NCBI GenBank assembly: GCA_026388445.1
Contig: JAPLJU010000065.1
Coordinates: 1 to 17,410 of the forward strand
Origin: Deltaproteobacteria bacterium
Lineage (GTDB): Bacteria > Desulfobacterota > Syntrophia > Syntrophales > UBA2192
Length of the DNA: 17,410 bases
Direction: 5' to 3'
In this document: piece by piece, positions 6,270 through 14,010 of the stretch
How the letters are laid out: every line of letters begins with the position of its first letter
How positions within the stretch are numbered: position 1 is the stretch's first letter
Notes under the pieces: generated by a model
Seen by the model: only the letters and a program-made list of their open reading frames with translations
Databases searched by the model: none
What the model was told of the DNA's origin: nothing
Translations under genes and position numbers: made by a program

Positions 6270-8249
6270 TTATTTTCGTTTTCCCCGGAGAACCTTCTCG
6301 AGTTCCATCATCTTCTCGGGCGGACCGACGATGAAGAGGATATCCTCCGGCTGAAGATCAAGCTCTGCCGGGGGGATGGAAAAGATCTCGGCGTCGCGCC
6401 TCACCGCGAGGACCGTGACCCTATATTTGTTTCCCAGGTTTGCCTCGGCGATCGTCTTCCCGGCCAGGGGGGAGGTCCCGTGGACGCGAAGCGAGCGCAG
6501 GTCCATGTCGGGCATGCAGTCCCCGATATTCGGGCACGATGTGGCGTGCTTCGAGGGATTCCGGAACATGGCGTAACCGTCCGACCGGATCTCCTCCACG
6601 AAGCGGTGGATCTCATCCTCCGGTAGAAGGTACCGTGAGAGAATCCGGCTGAAGATCTCCACGGAGGCTTCGAATTCCTCAGGGACGACCTCATTGGCGC
6701 CGAGGTCCATGAGCGGCTTGATCTCTTCGAGAAACCGGGTTCGGACGATGATGTGCAGCCTGCGGTTGAGGTGACGGGCGATGGCGGTGATCCTCCGGGA
6801 GGCCGCGGCGTCGTTGATCACGATGACCAGCGTCCGGGCCTGGTGGATGTTCACATGATTGAGGACGGCCTCATGGGTGGCGTCGCCGTAGAAGATGGGC
6901 TCGCCTTTTTCCCTTTCGTCACGGACCCGGTCGGGGTTCATATCGAGAACGGCGTAGGGGATCTTTGTTTCCCGGGCCGCCTTGGCGATATTTCTCCCCG
7001 TCATGCCGAACCCGATAATGACGAGATGGTCCTTCTCATGGAACCGCTTTGCGCCATGGACGTGCGAGGTCCCCCGTTTCCATCGTCGGGGCAGCGGAAG
7101 GCGGGTCAGGGCTTCGGCGATGCGCGGCGAGAAGTGGAAGAGAAAGGGGGTCGCCATCATGGTGAGCACCGAGAGAGCCAGGAATTCCTGATAGAGATCG
7201 CCCGAGAGAAGCCCCTGACTTTTTCCCGTTTGGGCAAGGATGAAGGAAAACTCGCCGATTTGGCAGATCGCAAGCCCCACAAGGGCGGCGGCCCGCAGCG
7301 GAAGCCCGACGACCAGGGAGGACCCCGTGGCCACGAAGGCCTTGATGAGGACAATTCCCCCGGCGATGGTCAGTATGTAGGCGGGATGCCTGGCAAGAAA
7401 CCCCAGATCGAGAAGCATGCCCACGGAGACGAAGAAAAAACTCGCGAAGATATCGCGGAAGGGGAGGATGTTGCCCATCGCCTGATGACTGTATTCATCG
7501 GAGATGACGAGACCGGCCAGGAAGGCGCCCAGGGCCAGAGAAAGACCGGCCGCATAGGTCAGCGACGCCACGGCCAGACAGATGAAAACCATCGTAAGCA
7601 GGAAGAGTTCGCGGCTCTGGGTCTGGGTGACCTTGAGGAGGACCCACGGAACGACCCAACGGGTGGCAACAACCGTGAAAAGGACGACTCCGGCGGACTT
7701 GGCCAGAAGGAGCAGGATGTTTTCCTGCGTTACCTGGGCCGCCCCGCCCAGGAAGGGCAGGAGGATCATCATGGGGACCACGATGAGGTCCTGAAAGATC
7801 AGGATGCCCAAGGCATTCACTCCCTGCGGCGTTTCGACTTCCGCCCGGTCCTGAAGGAGCTTCATGACAATGGCGGTGCTGCTCAGGGCCGTGAGAAACC
7901 CGATGAAGATGGCTACACGCCAGGGCTGACCGAAAACATGGGCCACCCCTGCCGCCGCCGCGAGCGTGAGTGTCATCTGAAGAGTCCCGCCGATGAGCGC
8001 CGTTCGCCGGATCTCAAAGAGATTCTTAAACGAGAATTCCAGGCCGATAGTGAAGAGCAGGGCGATGACGCCGATCTCGGAGAGCGCTGTGACCGCCTCG
8101 ATGTCCCCCACCAGGCGAAAACCATAGGGACCCGTGAGTAGACCCGTCACGAGAAACCCGACGATGACGGGCACCTGGAGCCTGTGACAGAGATAGAGCA
8201 CGACGGTGGAAAGACCGATGATGACAAGAATATCGTGCAAAAAAAACAT
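6270..8249 (-). CDS. CPA2-family cation/proton antiporter with TrkA domains (KefB/YbaL type)
   Basis: A 659-residue inner-membrane protein. Roughly residues 1-370 form the Na+/H+-exchanger-like domain with about twelve hydrophobic segments, including VGFLVTGLLTGPYGF, LLFTIGLEFSFKNL, LTALSSTAIVMKLLQ and GILIFQDLIVVPMMILLPFL. A TrkA-N (RCK) domain follows, with the nucleotide-binding motif IIGFGMTGRNIAKA and the acidic end of the next strand, VLDMNPDR. A TrkA-C domain with VTVLAVRR and EDILFIVGPP ends the protein. The expected role is potassium or sodium efflux in exchange for protons, gated by a nucleotide. The ATG at 8249 is chosen because AAGGGA lies six bases upstream; a TTG at 8294 would add fifteen residues. 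Between the TrkA domains is a Cys/His-rich link, HATSCPNIGDC. The substrate ion cannot be told from sequence. Confidence 0.92.
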   Translation of the reverse strand: MFFLHDILVIIGLSTVVLYLCHRLQVPVIVGFLVTGLLTGPYGFRLVGDIEAVTALSEIGVIALLFTIGLEFSFKNLFEIRRTALIGGTLQMTLTLAAAAGVAHVFGQPWRVAIFIGFLTALSSTAIVMKLLQDRAEVETPQGVNALGILIFQDLIVVPMMILLPFLGGAAQVTQENILLLLAKSAGVVLFTVVATRWVVPWVLLKVTQTQSRELFLLTMVFICLAVASLTYAAGLSLALGAFLAGLVISDEYSHQAMGNILPFRDIFASFFFVSVGMLLDLGFLARHPAYILTIAGGIVLIKAFVATGSSLVVGLPLRAAALVGLAICQIGEFSFILAQTGKSQGLLSGDLYQEFLALSVLTMMATPFLFHFSPRIAEALTRLPLPRRWKRGTSHVHGAKRFHEKDHLVIIGFGMTGRNIAKAARETKIPYAVLDMNPDRVRDEREKGEPIFYGDATHEAVLNHVNIHQARTLVIVINDAAASRRITAIARHLNRRLHIIVRTRFLEEIKPLMDLGANEVVPEEFEASVEIFSRILSRYLLPEDEIHRFVEEIRSDGYAMFRNPSKHATSCPNIGDCMPDMDLRSLRVHGTSPLAGKTIAEANLGNKYRVTVLAVRRDAEIFSIPPAELDLQPEDILFIVGPPEKMMELEKVLRGKRK

Positions 8250-8330
8250 ATTCCATCCCTTGAAGACATGAGACTGGGAAAGAAAAGGCCGCAACCTGCC
8301 GTGACGACTAATGGCGGCCCGACCATCATT

Positions 8331-8362
8331 AAAAAACTTCCGGAAAGGTGTTTCTTTCCGGA
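8331..8362 (-). terminator. Rho-independent terminator of the TRAP operon
   Basis: A perfect 9-bp stem, TCCGGAAAG (8339-8347) with CTTTCCGGA (8354-8362), has a 6-base loop. On the minus strand it is followed by AGTTTTTTAA (down to 8330). It lies about 70 bases after the dctM stop, which fits the end of dctPQM transcription before the antiporter gene. Confidence 0.88.
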
Positions 8363-8434
8363 CTCTGAATACTCAGTTTTATTTATGTTAAATAATTCTA
8401 AATCTTAAGTCAACCGCTGTGTGCCGTTCCCGCT

Positions 8435-9642
8435 TCAGCCCATAAGTCCTGGCAGGAAGAGGGCGATCTGGGGGAAAAAAATCAGAAGAAGCGCGGTGAC
8501 CAGTTGTGCAATCAGTAAGTGCAAAGCCCCCTTAAATATGATGTGGAGCGGGACGTCCCGGGCCACACCGGCCACAACGTAGACGTTTATCCCAACGGGA
8601 GGTGTAATGACCCCCATCTCTGTAACGAGAACGATGATGACACCGAACCATATGGGGTCATAACCGAGACTCGTGACGACGGGGTAGAAAATGGGGATGG
8701 TGAGCATGATCATCGCAAGAGAATCCATCAGGCATCCCATAATGAGATAGATAAAAATGATCAGGCCGATGATCATGGGAGATGACAGGGGGAGGGTCGA
8801 TACCCAGCCGCCGATGTCAAAAGGGATCCTCGTGACGGCGAGGAAGTGCCCGAAGACCGTGGCACCTGCGACAATGACAAGAATCATGCAAGTGACCCTC
8901 GTCGTCTCGTAAAGGGATTGCAGGAAGCCCTTCCAGGAGAGGTTGCGGCCGGCAAGGGCAATGATGAGGGTCCCGGCGGCACCGACAGCAGCCGCCTCCG
9001 TGGGCGTGAAAAAGCCGACGAATAGACCTCCCATGACCGACAGGAAGAGGATGAAGGTTTCGATGACCCCGGCGAGAGAGGCCAGCTTTTCCTTCCAGGT
9101 CGATTTTGGAGACGGGGTGACGAGCTCCGGCCGAAGCCACGTCCAGATGAGAATGGTCGCGATAAAGAGGAGACGATGAGAATGCCGAGACTTCCCCCGG
9201 CGGCGACAACACCTGTGGCGAGGGCGGGATCATAGTTGTATTTTTTCATCTCTGGCAGGGCCACGGAGGCCATGGTCGCGGCCGTTGCACTGGTGGAGCC
9301 GCAGATAGCGGAGAAAGCGGCGCAGGCACCGATCGTTGCGATGGCCAGACCCCCGCGCAGATGTCCCATGAATTTATGAGCGGCGTTGAAGAGTCTTCCG
9401 CTGATGCCGGCGTGATGGGCCAGCTGTCCCATGAGGACAAAAAGAGGTATCACCGTCAGGTTGTAGGAATTGAAGATGGAAAAGAAATCACGGGCGATGA
9501 GATTCTGGGCGGCCTCCCATGAAACGAGGTATCCAAATCCGAAGAGGCCCACTACAGCCATCACGAATCCCACCGGGATCCGAAGAAACATGAGGGCGAT
9601 GAGAACAAAAAAACCCAGAATGCCTGCTGTAGTCGGAGTCAT
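8435..9642 (-). pseudogene. dctM: TRAP transporter large permease DctM, broken by a frameshifting internal deletion
   Basis: The large membrane subunit of a TRAP transporter, the sodium-coupled translocation channel. The first 155 codons from the ATG at 9642 read as a normal DctM N terminus (IPVGFVMAVVGLFGFGY, IPLFVLMGQLAHHAGIS, AAFSAICGSTSATAATM, AAGGSLGIL). The frame then becomes arginine- and serine-rich nonsense. DctM coding resumes in another frame at about 9175 as LFIATILIWTWLRPELVTP and continues through FFTPTEAAAVGA and GVITPPVGINVYVVAG to the stop at 8435. The stretch normally joining the two halves (IPPS, a membrane helix, and an EQSIGKLFIAGI-like segment) is absent, about 25-30 residues. 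The missing DNA must be 1 modulo 3 in length. The start overlaps dctQ as ATGA. It is a true pseudogene or an assembly error; as given it cannot make a working permease. Confidence 0.85.
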
Positions 9643-10124
9643 CGGGACTGCGTCCTTGTCCGAGATCGAAAAGTGTTCGCGATCAACACCAGACAGAGGG
9701 CCCCGCAGCCCACCATGATGCCGTAGGCGAAGGGATAGGTAGGCATGCCGAGGGTCAGGGAAACCTCCCCGGTTCGCTTGAGCTCTGCGGCGTAGAGAAA
9801 GCTCTGCCAGGTAATGGTGCCGAAGAGAAAAGCACCCAGGAGGTTGCCGGCCGAATCGGCAATCGCCTGAATCTTCTCCGGCATGCGTTCCATGAGAATC
9901 TCAACGGCGATGTGACCCTTCTCCACCGATGTGTAGGCCAGTGACAGGGACACGATGACTGATCCGAAAAGGCCCACCATTTCGTAGGTTCCCGGGATGG
10001 GCCGGCCGAAAAAGCGAAGAACGACATCAGCACACGTGAGGAGCATGATGATGACGATAGCCGCGGCAGAGATCCAGTTGAGCCGCACGGAAATCCATTC
10101 AATCCATTGTTCCAGATATCGCAT
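9639..10124 (-). CDS. dctQ: TRAP transporter small permease DctQ
   Basis: The four-helix small membrane subunit that pairs with DctM in a TRAP transporter. It has 161 residues, which is typical. Visible hydrophobic segments are around residues 18-36 (ISAAAIVIIMLLTCADVVLR), 48-66, 92-110 and 130-152. Characteristic features are CADVVLRFFGRPIPGTYEMVG near the first helix and the polar stretch SVEKGHIAVEI between helices two and three. The stop overlaps the dctM start in an ATGA, so the two permeases are translationally coupled. Only a weak ribosome site precedes the ATG at 10124. The gene lies 89 bases after dctP, with a hairpin in the gap. If dctM is really broken, this subunit has no partner in the window. 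Confidence 0.92.
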   Translation of the reverse strand: MRYLEQWIEWISVRLNWISAAAIVIIMLLTCADVVLRFFGRPIPGTYEMVGLFGSVIVSLSLAYTSVEKGHIAVEILMERMPEKIQAIADSAGNLLGAFLFGTITWQSFLYAAELKRTGEVSLTLGMPTYPFAYGIMVGCGALCLVLIANTFRSRTRTQSR

Positions 10125-10155
10125 GAGAAGAATACCTTACAGGCGCAACTCACCT

Positions 10156-10183
10156 CTTTCCGTCACTTTTTCATGACGGAAGG
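10156..10183 (-). promoter_or_regulatory. Intercistronic hairpin between dctP and dctQ
   Basis: TTCCGTCA (10158-10165) and TGACGGAA (10174-10181) form a perfect 8-bp stem with an 8-base loop, extendable by a G-T and a C-G pair. On the minus strand no T tract follows, so it is unlikely to be a full terminator. Such hairpins often protect the 3' end of the message for the abundant binding protein, giving more DctP than DctQM. That role is inferred. Confidence 0.55.
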
Positions 10184-10213
10184 GCCCGATGGGCTTTCGA
10201 TCAATTCCAAACG

Positions 10214-11242
10214 TTATTTCACTTTCTTCCGCTGCTTTGCCAGGATAGTCTGGGCTTCCTTCACGGCCTGTTTTCCGGGCAGGCCTTTAGCGTCTGTGTT
10301 CTTGATGTATTCGTCGATGGTCGGCGTCACGGCCTTCTTCCATCGGGCGCTTTCGGTGGAGGAAAGTTTGATGATCTGATTGCCGAGGCTGAGCGTAAAA
10401 GCTCGCCCGTCGGCGTCGGAGGTGTCCCAGGCCTTGCCGTGGACGTCGATCCATCCGCTGCTGACCTCCCCAAAGATCTTCTTTATATCCTTCGGCAGCG
10501 CGTTCCACTTCTTCAGGTTCATGGCAACGAAAAAGACGGTCGTATACCCTACCTCGTAGCACTCCGTCGTGGATTTGACCACTTCGGCCTGCTTCCAACC
10601 CTTGAGGACTTCGATGGGTCCGAAGGTGCCATCGACCACTCCTTTCTGAAGGGATTCATAGGTTTCTCCCTGGGGCATGGCAACCGGGACGGCCCCTAGG
10701 GCCTCAACGACCTTAGCGCTGAAGCCCGTCGAGCGGATCTTCATCCCTCTCAGGTCCTCCAAGGTTTTAACGGGCTTCTTGGTATGGAGAAGCCCCGGTC
10801 CATGGGCATGGAGGTACAGGATCTTGACGTCTTCCAGGGCCTTGGGCTTCATAACTTTGAAAAATTCATTCGCCACCCGTGTGGCCACACGACCGCTCGG
10901 GAATCCCAGGGGAAGATCCAGTGCCTCCATAACGGGGAAGCGGCCCCTGGTGTATGCGAAGGCGGACATGCCGATGTCGGAAATCCCCTTCACGACGCCA
11001 TCGTAACACTGGTCCGCCGGCGTGAGCGTCCCGCCGGGGAAGACCGTGATTTTCACCTGCCCGTTCGTTCGCTTTTCGATTTCCTTGGCCCAGGATTCTC
11101 CGGCCTTGGCCTGGACGTGCGAGGGCGGGAAGAAGATGCTGTAAGTCAACTTGATATCATTCGCAGCGTGACCGATGCCGGTGAATATAAAGATCACCGC
11201 AGCAAGGGCCGTCATCATGGTTATGAATCTCGAGCTTTTCAT
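10214..11242 (-). CDS. dctP: TRAP transporter periplasmic substrate-binding protein DctP
   Basis: The extracytoplasmic solute receptor of the TRAP system, 342 residues. The N terminus is a Sec signal peptide (MKSSRFITMM, a hydrophobic core, then GHA-AN) with likely cleavage after A26. Family features are the opening KLTYSIFFPPSH, WAKEIEKRTNGQVKITVFPGG, GISDIGMSAFAYTRGRFP, and the signature LEDLRGMKIRSTG. R170 of that signature is the expected carboxylate-binding arginine, so an organic acid is the likely ligand. SLQKGVVDGTFGP follows. The start is firm: AAGGAGG lies a few bases upstream of the ATG at 11242. It is the first gene of dctPQM. The exact substrate cannot be read from the sequence; the family includes receptors for C4-dicarboxylates, aromatic acids and keto acids. 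Confidence 0.94.
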   Translation of the reverse strand: MKSSRFITMMTALAAVIFIFTGIGHAANDIKLTYSIFFPPSHVQAKAGESWAKEIEKRTNGQVKITVFPGGTLTPADQCYDGVVKGISDIGMSAFAYTRGRFPVMEALDLPLGFPSGRVATRVANEFFKVMKPKALEDVKILYLHAHGPGLLHTKKPVKTLEDLRGMKIRSTGFSAKVVEALGAVPVAMPQGETYESLQKGVVDGTFGPIEVLKGWKQAEVVKSTTECYEVGYTTVFFVAMNLKKWNALPKDIKKIFGEVSSGWIDVHGKAWDTSDADGRAFTLSLGNQIIKLSSTESARWKKAVTPTIDEYIKNTDAKGLPGKQAVKEAQTILAKQRKKVK

Positions 11243-11608
11243 GTTTCCTCCTTGTTTTTAAGGTTGTTCAGTTTTTATTTCATTATTGGGCGATGCATGA
11301 ATTTAACTCATGTCACGGTTATTCTCTTTCTCTTTGTCGCGGTGAAAAAAGGGACGAAACGATGCGGATTTTCGGGGAAGCCTGCTTGCCCACCTGGGGG
11401 ATGGACAGCAGGCATCAATACATGTAGGTCTTAAGGAGGGTACGGATTTCTAATGTTATGAAACAGTTCTCTTTCACGGTCTTTGAGTCATCCTCGTATG
11501 TTGTCATAAACAGGGTATGCTGATTATTTGATTTTCCCTGTCCTGTCAAGTTTATTTTAGGGTGCTGAAGTGACCCACGACGTCCTGGCGTCGCCGGCGA
11601 AATTGCGT
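11243..11608. other. 366-base gap upstream of dctP: candidate promoter and one long-loop inverted repeat
   Basis: No credible gene is seen. On the minus strand, TTGACA (11549-11544) and AATAAT (11528-11523) make a candidate promoter with a 15-base spacer, which would give dctP a leader of about 280 bases. Within that leader, GCCTGCT (11380-11386) and AGCAGGC (11407-11413) form a 7-bp inverted repeat around a 20-base loop. A small palindrome, CATGA (11296-11300) with TCATG (11308-11312), lies close to dctP. No T-tract terminator is visible after the coiled-coil gene at 11609. Confidence 0.4.
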
Positions 11609-11899
11609 TTATCCCTGGGGACCTTTCATCTTTTCAAGCTCTTCGCGGTATTTATCCGCTTCAGCCTTTGCCTTTTCCAGCTCGGTTCGGGCCTTGTCCA
11701 GCTCCTCTTTTTCCCTTTCCTGACTTTCGCGGACCTTTTCCCTCAGTTCGTCGATGCCCACATAAACAGCCAGCGCTCCACCCAGAAGGAGCATAATCGG
11801 GATCCCGCCCTTGAGCAGAACGAAGAAGTCCCGCCACCAGATGATGAGACCGATCAGCCCGAAAAGGACCGCCACACCGCCGCCAATCAAAACGGACAT
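11609..11899 (-). CDS. Small membrane protein with a C-terminal coiled coil, function unknown
   Basis: A 96-residue protein I do not recognise by name. The ATG at 11899 is preferred because AAGGAGG sits 8-9 bases upstream; an in-frame ATG at 11923 has no ribosome site. Two hydrophobic helices fill roughly residues 3-20 (VLIGGGVAVLFGLIGLII) and 31-50 (GGIPIMLLLGGALAVYVGI), joined by a short WWRDFF turn. The rest, residues 51-96, is almost all charged and highly helical: repeated Glu/Lys heptads such as REKVRESQEREKEELDKART and ELEKAKAEADKYREELEKMK. This predicts a membrane-anchored coiled coil, probably an oligomer. It is transcribed away from the his genes, sharing their intergenic region. 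Its codon use and clean ribosome site argue that it is a real gene. Confidence 0.78.
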   Translation of the reverse strand: MSVLIGGGVAVLFGLIGLIIWWRDFFVLLKGGIPIMLLLGGALAVYVGIDELREKVRESQEREKEELDKARTELEKAKAEADKYREELEKMKGPQG

Positions 11900-12002
11900 A
11901 CGTGTTACCTCCTTATAGAGCATAAGTCAGTTGGAAAATAATTCGCCCTGTAAGTAACACAAAAAGAGGGGGGTGGCAAGATGAAATTCGAGGAAAATAA
12001 TC

Positions 12003-12036
12003 CTTGATAAATGAAAATTCTTGAAATAATATCAAG
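12003..12036 (+). promoter_or_regulatory. Candidate his operon promoter with inverted-repeat half sites
   Basis: TTGATA (12004-12009), a 17-base spacer and TAATAT (12027-12032) make a reasonable sigma-70 promoter about 115 bases before hisI. A perfect inverted repeat, CTTGATA (12003-12009) with TATCAAG (12030-12036), overlaps both boxes, and a third CTTGA half site lies at 12020. A repressor binding here would block the promoter. No regulator is identified. Confidence 0.45.
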
Positions 12037-12095
12037 AGTTACTGCGGGTCGATGACATCGGGTTCGGGATGACAAAGTCGCCCGCAGGACCTTTT

Positions 12096-12105
12096 CACTC
12101 GAGTG
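12096..12105. promoter_or_regulatory. CACTCGAGTG palindrome upstream of hisI
   Basis: A perfect 10-bp palindrome, extended by further A/T pairs after one G-T mismatch, ends 43 bases before the hisI start. It could be an operator or a small RNA hairpin; nothing else supports either reading. Confidence 0.3.
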
Positions 12106-12148
12106 GAAAGTATTTTATTCCCAGCCGGGGGAGATTCGAAACCAACTC

Positions 12149-12462
12149 ATGGTGGAGCCTGATTTCAAAAAAAGCGGAGGCCTTGTCCCCGTCATCGTCC
12201 AGGACTTCAAGACCCATGAAGTTCTGATGCTGGCCTACATGAACCGGGAGGCCTGGAGAAAGACGCTCGAGACGGGAAAGGCAACCTACTGGAGCCGCTC
12301 CAGGAATACGCTGTGGGTGAAGGGGGAGACGTCAGGTCATTTCCAGCTCATCAAGGAAATTCGCATCGACTGCGATGATGATACGGTGCTCTTCATCGTC
12401 GAGCAGCTCGGGGAAGCCGCGTGTCAAAGCAAGTGAAAAAGCCGGAGGACATCTACAAATGA
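12149..12462 (+). pseudogene. hisI: Phosphoribosyl-AMP cyclohydrolase HisI, frameshifted near the 3' end
   Basis: The third enzyme of histidine synthesis, which opens the purine ring of phosphoribosyl-AMP using a zinc ion. The frame from 12149 reads as HisI for about 92 codons: GGLVPVIVQD, VLMLAYMNREAW, TGKATYWSRSRNTLWVKGE, SGHFQL and the metal motif IDCDDD. After GEAAC it reads QSK and stops at 12436. The normal continuation, HTGxRSCF with the third zinc-ligand cysteine, is missing. In another frame the bases just downstream read KKPEDIYK and stop at 12460-12462, overlapping the hisG ATG as ATGA. That looks like a normal HisI tail, so a deletion of roughly 20-25 codons, with length 1 modulo 3, has joined the two. 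The protein as given should be inactive. A pseudogene or an assembly error are both possible. Confidence 0.82.
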
Positions 12463-13331
12463 AGCAGTTGAGGTTGGGCATACCGAAGGGGAGCCTCGAA
12501 GCTTACACCGTGGACCTTTTCAAGAAAGCCGGGTGGCGGATCACCTATGATGATCGAAGTTATTTCCCGGATGTCGATGACGAGGAACTCTCATGCACCC
12601 TCGTGCGCGCCCAGGAGATGTCCAGATACGTCGAGTCGGGGACACTGGATCTGGGGCTTACGGGCCGGGACTGGATCCTCGAAAACGGGTCAGACATCGT
12701 GGTGGTTCAGGACCTCGTTTATTCCAAGGTCCTGGCCAAGCAGGCCCGGTGGGTCCTGGTCGTGCGGGAAGATTCCCCCATTCAAAAAATCGAAGACCTC
12801 CAGGGAAAAAAGATCTCGACAGAACTTGTGAACTTTACGAAGAAATATTTCGCCGAGCGGAAGATCAATGTCCAGGTGGAATTTTCCTGGGGGGCGACGG
12901 AGGCCAAGGTCGTCGAAGGCCTCGTCGATGCCATCGTGGAGGTGACGGAAACGGGAAGCACTATCCGGGCGAATAAACTTCGGATCGTGCATGAACTGAT
13001 GAAGACGAACACCCAGCTCATCGCCAACAAGGACGCCTGGGCCGATCCGTGGAAAAAAAGAAAGATCGAGCAGATCAGGATCCTTCTCGTAGGCTCCCTC
13101 CAGGCGATGGGGAAGGTCGTTCTCAAGATGAACGTTTCAAAGGAGAACCTGGGCAGGGTTGTTCTCCTTTTGCCCTCCCTGAAGGCACCCACGATATCGG
13201 GCCTCTTCAACGAGGAGTGGTATGCCATCGAGACGGTCGTGGACCGCAGCATCGTACGGGAGCTCATTCCCCTCCTTCAGGAGGCCGGCGCCGAGGGCAT
13301 CATCGAATATTCCCTGAACAAAGTTATCTGA
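12459..13331 (+). CDS. hisG: ATP phosphoribosyltransferase, long form
   Basis: The first and feedback-controlled step of histidine synthesis, joining ATP and PRPP to give phosphoribosyl-ATP in the cytoplasm. With 290 residues it is the long, self-regulated HisG, with a catalytic part (about 1-210) and a C-terminal ACT-like histidine-sensing domain (about 215-290), so no HisZ partner is needed. Motifs are LRLGIPKGSLE at the N terminus, LDLGLTGRDWILENG, and the PRPP-binding loop VTETGSTIRANKL. The ATG at 12459 is chosen by homology, with GGAGGA about ten bases upstream. It overlaps the TGA that ends the remnant hisI tail, the usual tight coupling. hisB follows after 13 bases. Confidence 0.95.
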   Translation: MKQLRLGIPKGSLEAYTVDLFKKAGWRITYDDRSYFPDVDDEELSCTLVRAQEMSRYVESGTLDLGLTGRDWILENGSDIVVVQDLVYSKVLAKQARWVLVVREDSPIQKIEDLQGKKISTELVNFTKKYFAERKINVQVEFSWGATEAKVVEGLVDAIVEVTETGSTIRANKLRIVHELMKTNTQLIANKDAWADPWKKRKIEQIRILLVGSLQAMGKVVLKMNVSKENLGRVVLLLPSLKAPTISGLFNEEWYAIETVVDRSIVRELIPLLQEAGAEGIIEYSLNKVI

Positions 13332-13344
13332 AAGGATCGAAGAG

Positions 13345-13935
13345 ATGGCCAAGAGGAAGGCAAAGATCGTCAGGAAGACCGCGGAGACGAATGTGACCAT
13401 CGAGCTGAATCTGGATGGCACCGGGAAAGGAGACATCTCAACGACGATTCCCTTTTTGGATCACATGCTTAACCTGCTGGCCAGGCACGGGTTTTTTGAC
13501 CTGAAGGTTAAAAGTCGGGGGGACATCGATGTTGATTATCATCACTTGGTGGAGGACATCGGTATCTGCCTGGGAGCGGCGATCAGGGAGGCCCTCGGGA
13601 ATAAGGAAAAGATCAATCGTTACGGTTCTGCCACGGTTCCCATGGACGAGAGTCTCTGCGTGGCGAGCCTCGACATTTCGGGGAGGCCCTATCTGGTGTT
13701 CAAGGTCAATTTCGGCGTCAAGAAAATCAGGGACTTTGATCCCGCTCTTCTTAAGGATTTCTTCAAGTCGCTGACCGATCACAGTGGAATGACCTTGCAC
13801 GTCAATGTCATGTATGGTAGGAATAACCACCATATCGCAGAGTCCGTCTTCAAGGCCTTTGCCCGTGCGCTAAGCGAGGCTGTGAGCTTCAACAAGAAGG
13901 TCACGGGAGTGCTCTCGACCAAGGGGAGTCTCTGA
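13345..13935 (+). CDS. hisB: Imidazoleglycerol-phosphate dehydratase
   Basis: The sixth step of histidine synthesis: a manganese enzyme that dehydrates imidazoleglycerol phosphate to imidazoleacetol phosphate. The 196 residues correspond to the single-function form, without the N-terminal phosphatase found in E. coli HisB. Conserved metal and substrate motifs are all present: RKTAETNV, TTIPFLDHMLNLLARHG, YHHLVEDIGICLG, the central PMDESL and SGRPYLVF, and LTDHSGMTLHV followed by NNHHIAESVFKAFARAL. A ribosome site AAAGGA lies eight bases before the ATG. It is spaced 13 bases from hisG, clearly in one transcript, and is followed by a terminator-like hairpin. Confidence 0.96.
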   Translation: MAKRKAKIVRKTAETNVTIELNLDGTGKGDISTTIPFLDHMLNLLARHGFFDLKVKSRGDIDVDYHHLVEDIGICLGAAIREALGNKEKINRYGSATVPMDESLCVASLDISGRPYLVFKVNFGVKKIRDFDPALLKDFFKSLTDHSGMTLHVNVMYGRNNHHIAESVFKAFARALSEAVSFNKKVTGVLSTKGSL

Positions 13936-14010
13936 ACGGCCGTTCAAGATCCTTATCGTTAACTCCTAGCGCCCAACAGGAAACCAGGTGTTTGACCGAT
14001 GAGAGGAGCT

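Noticed and set aside
6753..8141. A 462-codon open frame on the + strand opposite the antiporter gene
   Set aside because: It is a shadow of a GC-rich gene. The translation is full of Asp, Gly, Glu and Arg with no family motif, while the minus strand reads as an excellent antiporter.
8435..9034. A separate 199-residue permease starting at 9034
   Set aside because: Its DctM sequence continues upstream of that ATG in the same frame (LFIATILIWTWLRPEL), so it is the 3' part of the broken dctM and not an independent gene.
11933..12001. Direct repeat GGAAAATAAT at 11933 and 11992
   Set aside because: Two 10-base A/T-rich copies in an A/T-rich gap are easily explained by chance.
12040..12086. CTGCGGG with CCCGCAG as a his attenuator
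   Set aside because: The stem is only 7 bp with a loop of about 32 bases, no T tract follows, and there is no run of His codons nearby.
12375..12458. N-terminal extension of HisG (serine run) from the upstream in-frame ATG at 12375
   Set aside because: It overlaps hisI in another frame, gives a nonsense serine-rich stretch, and the family start MKQLRLGIPKG has its own ribosome site.
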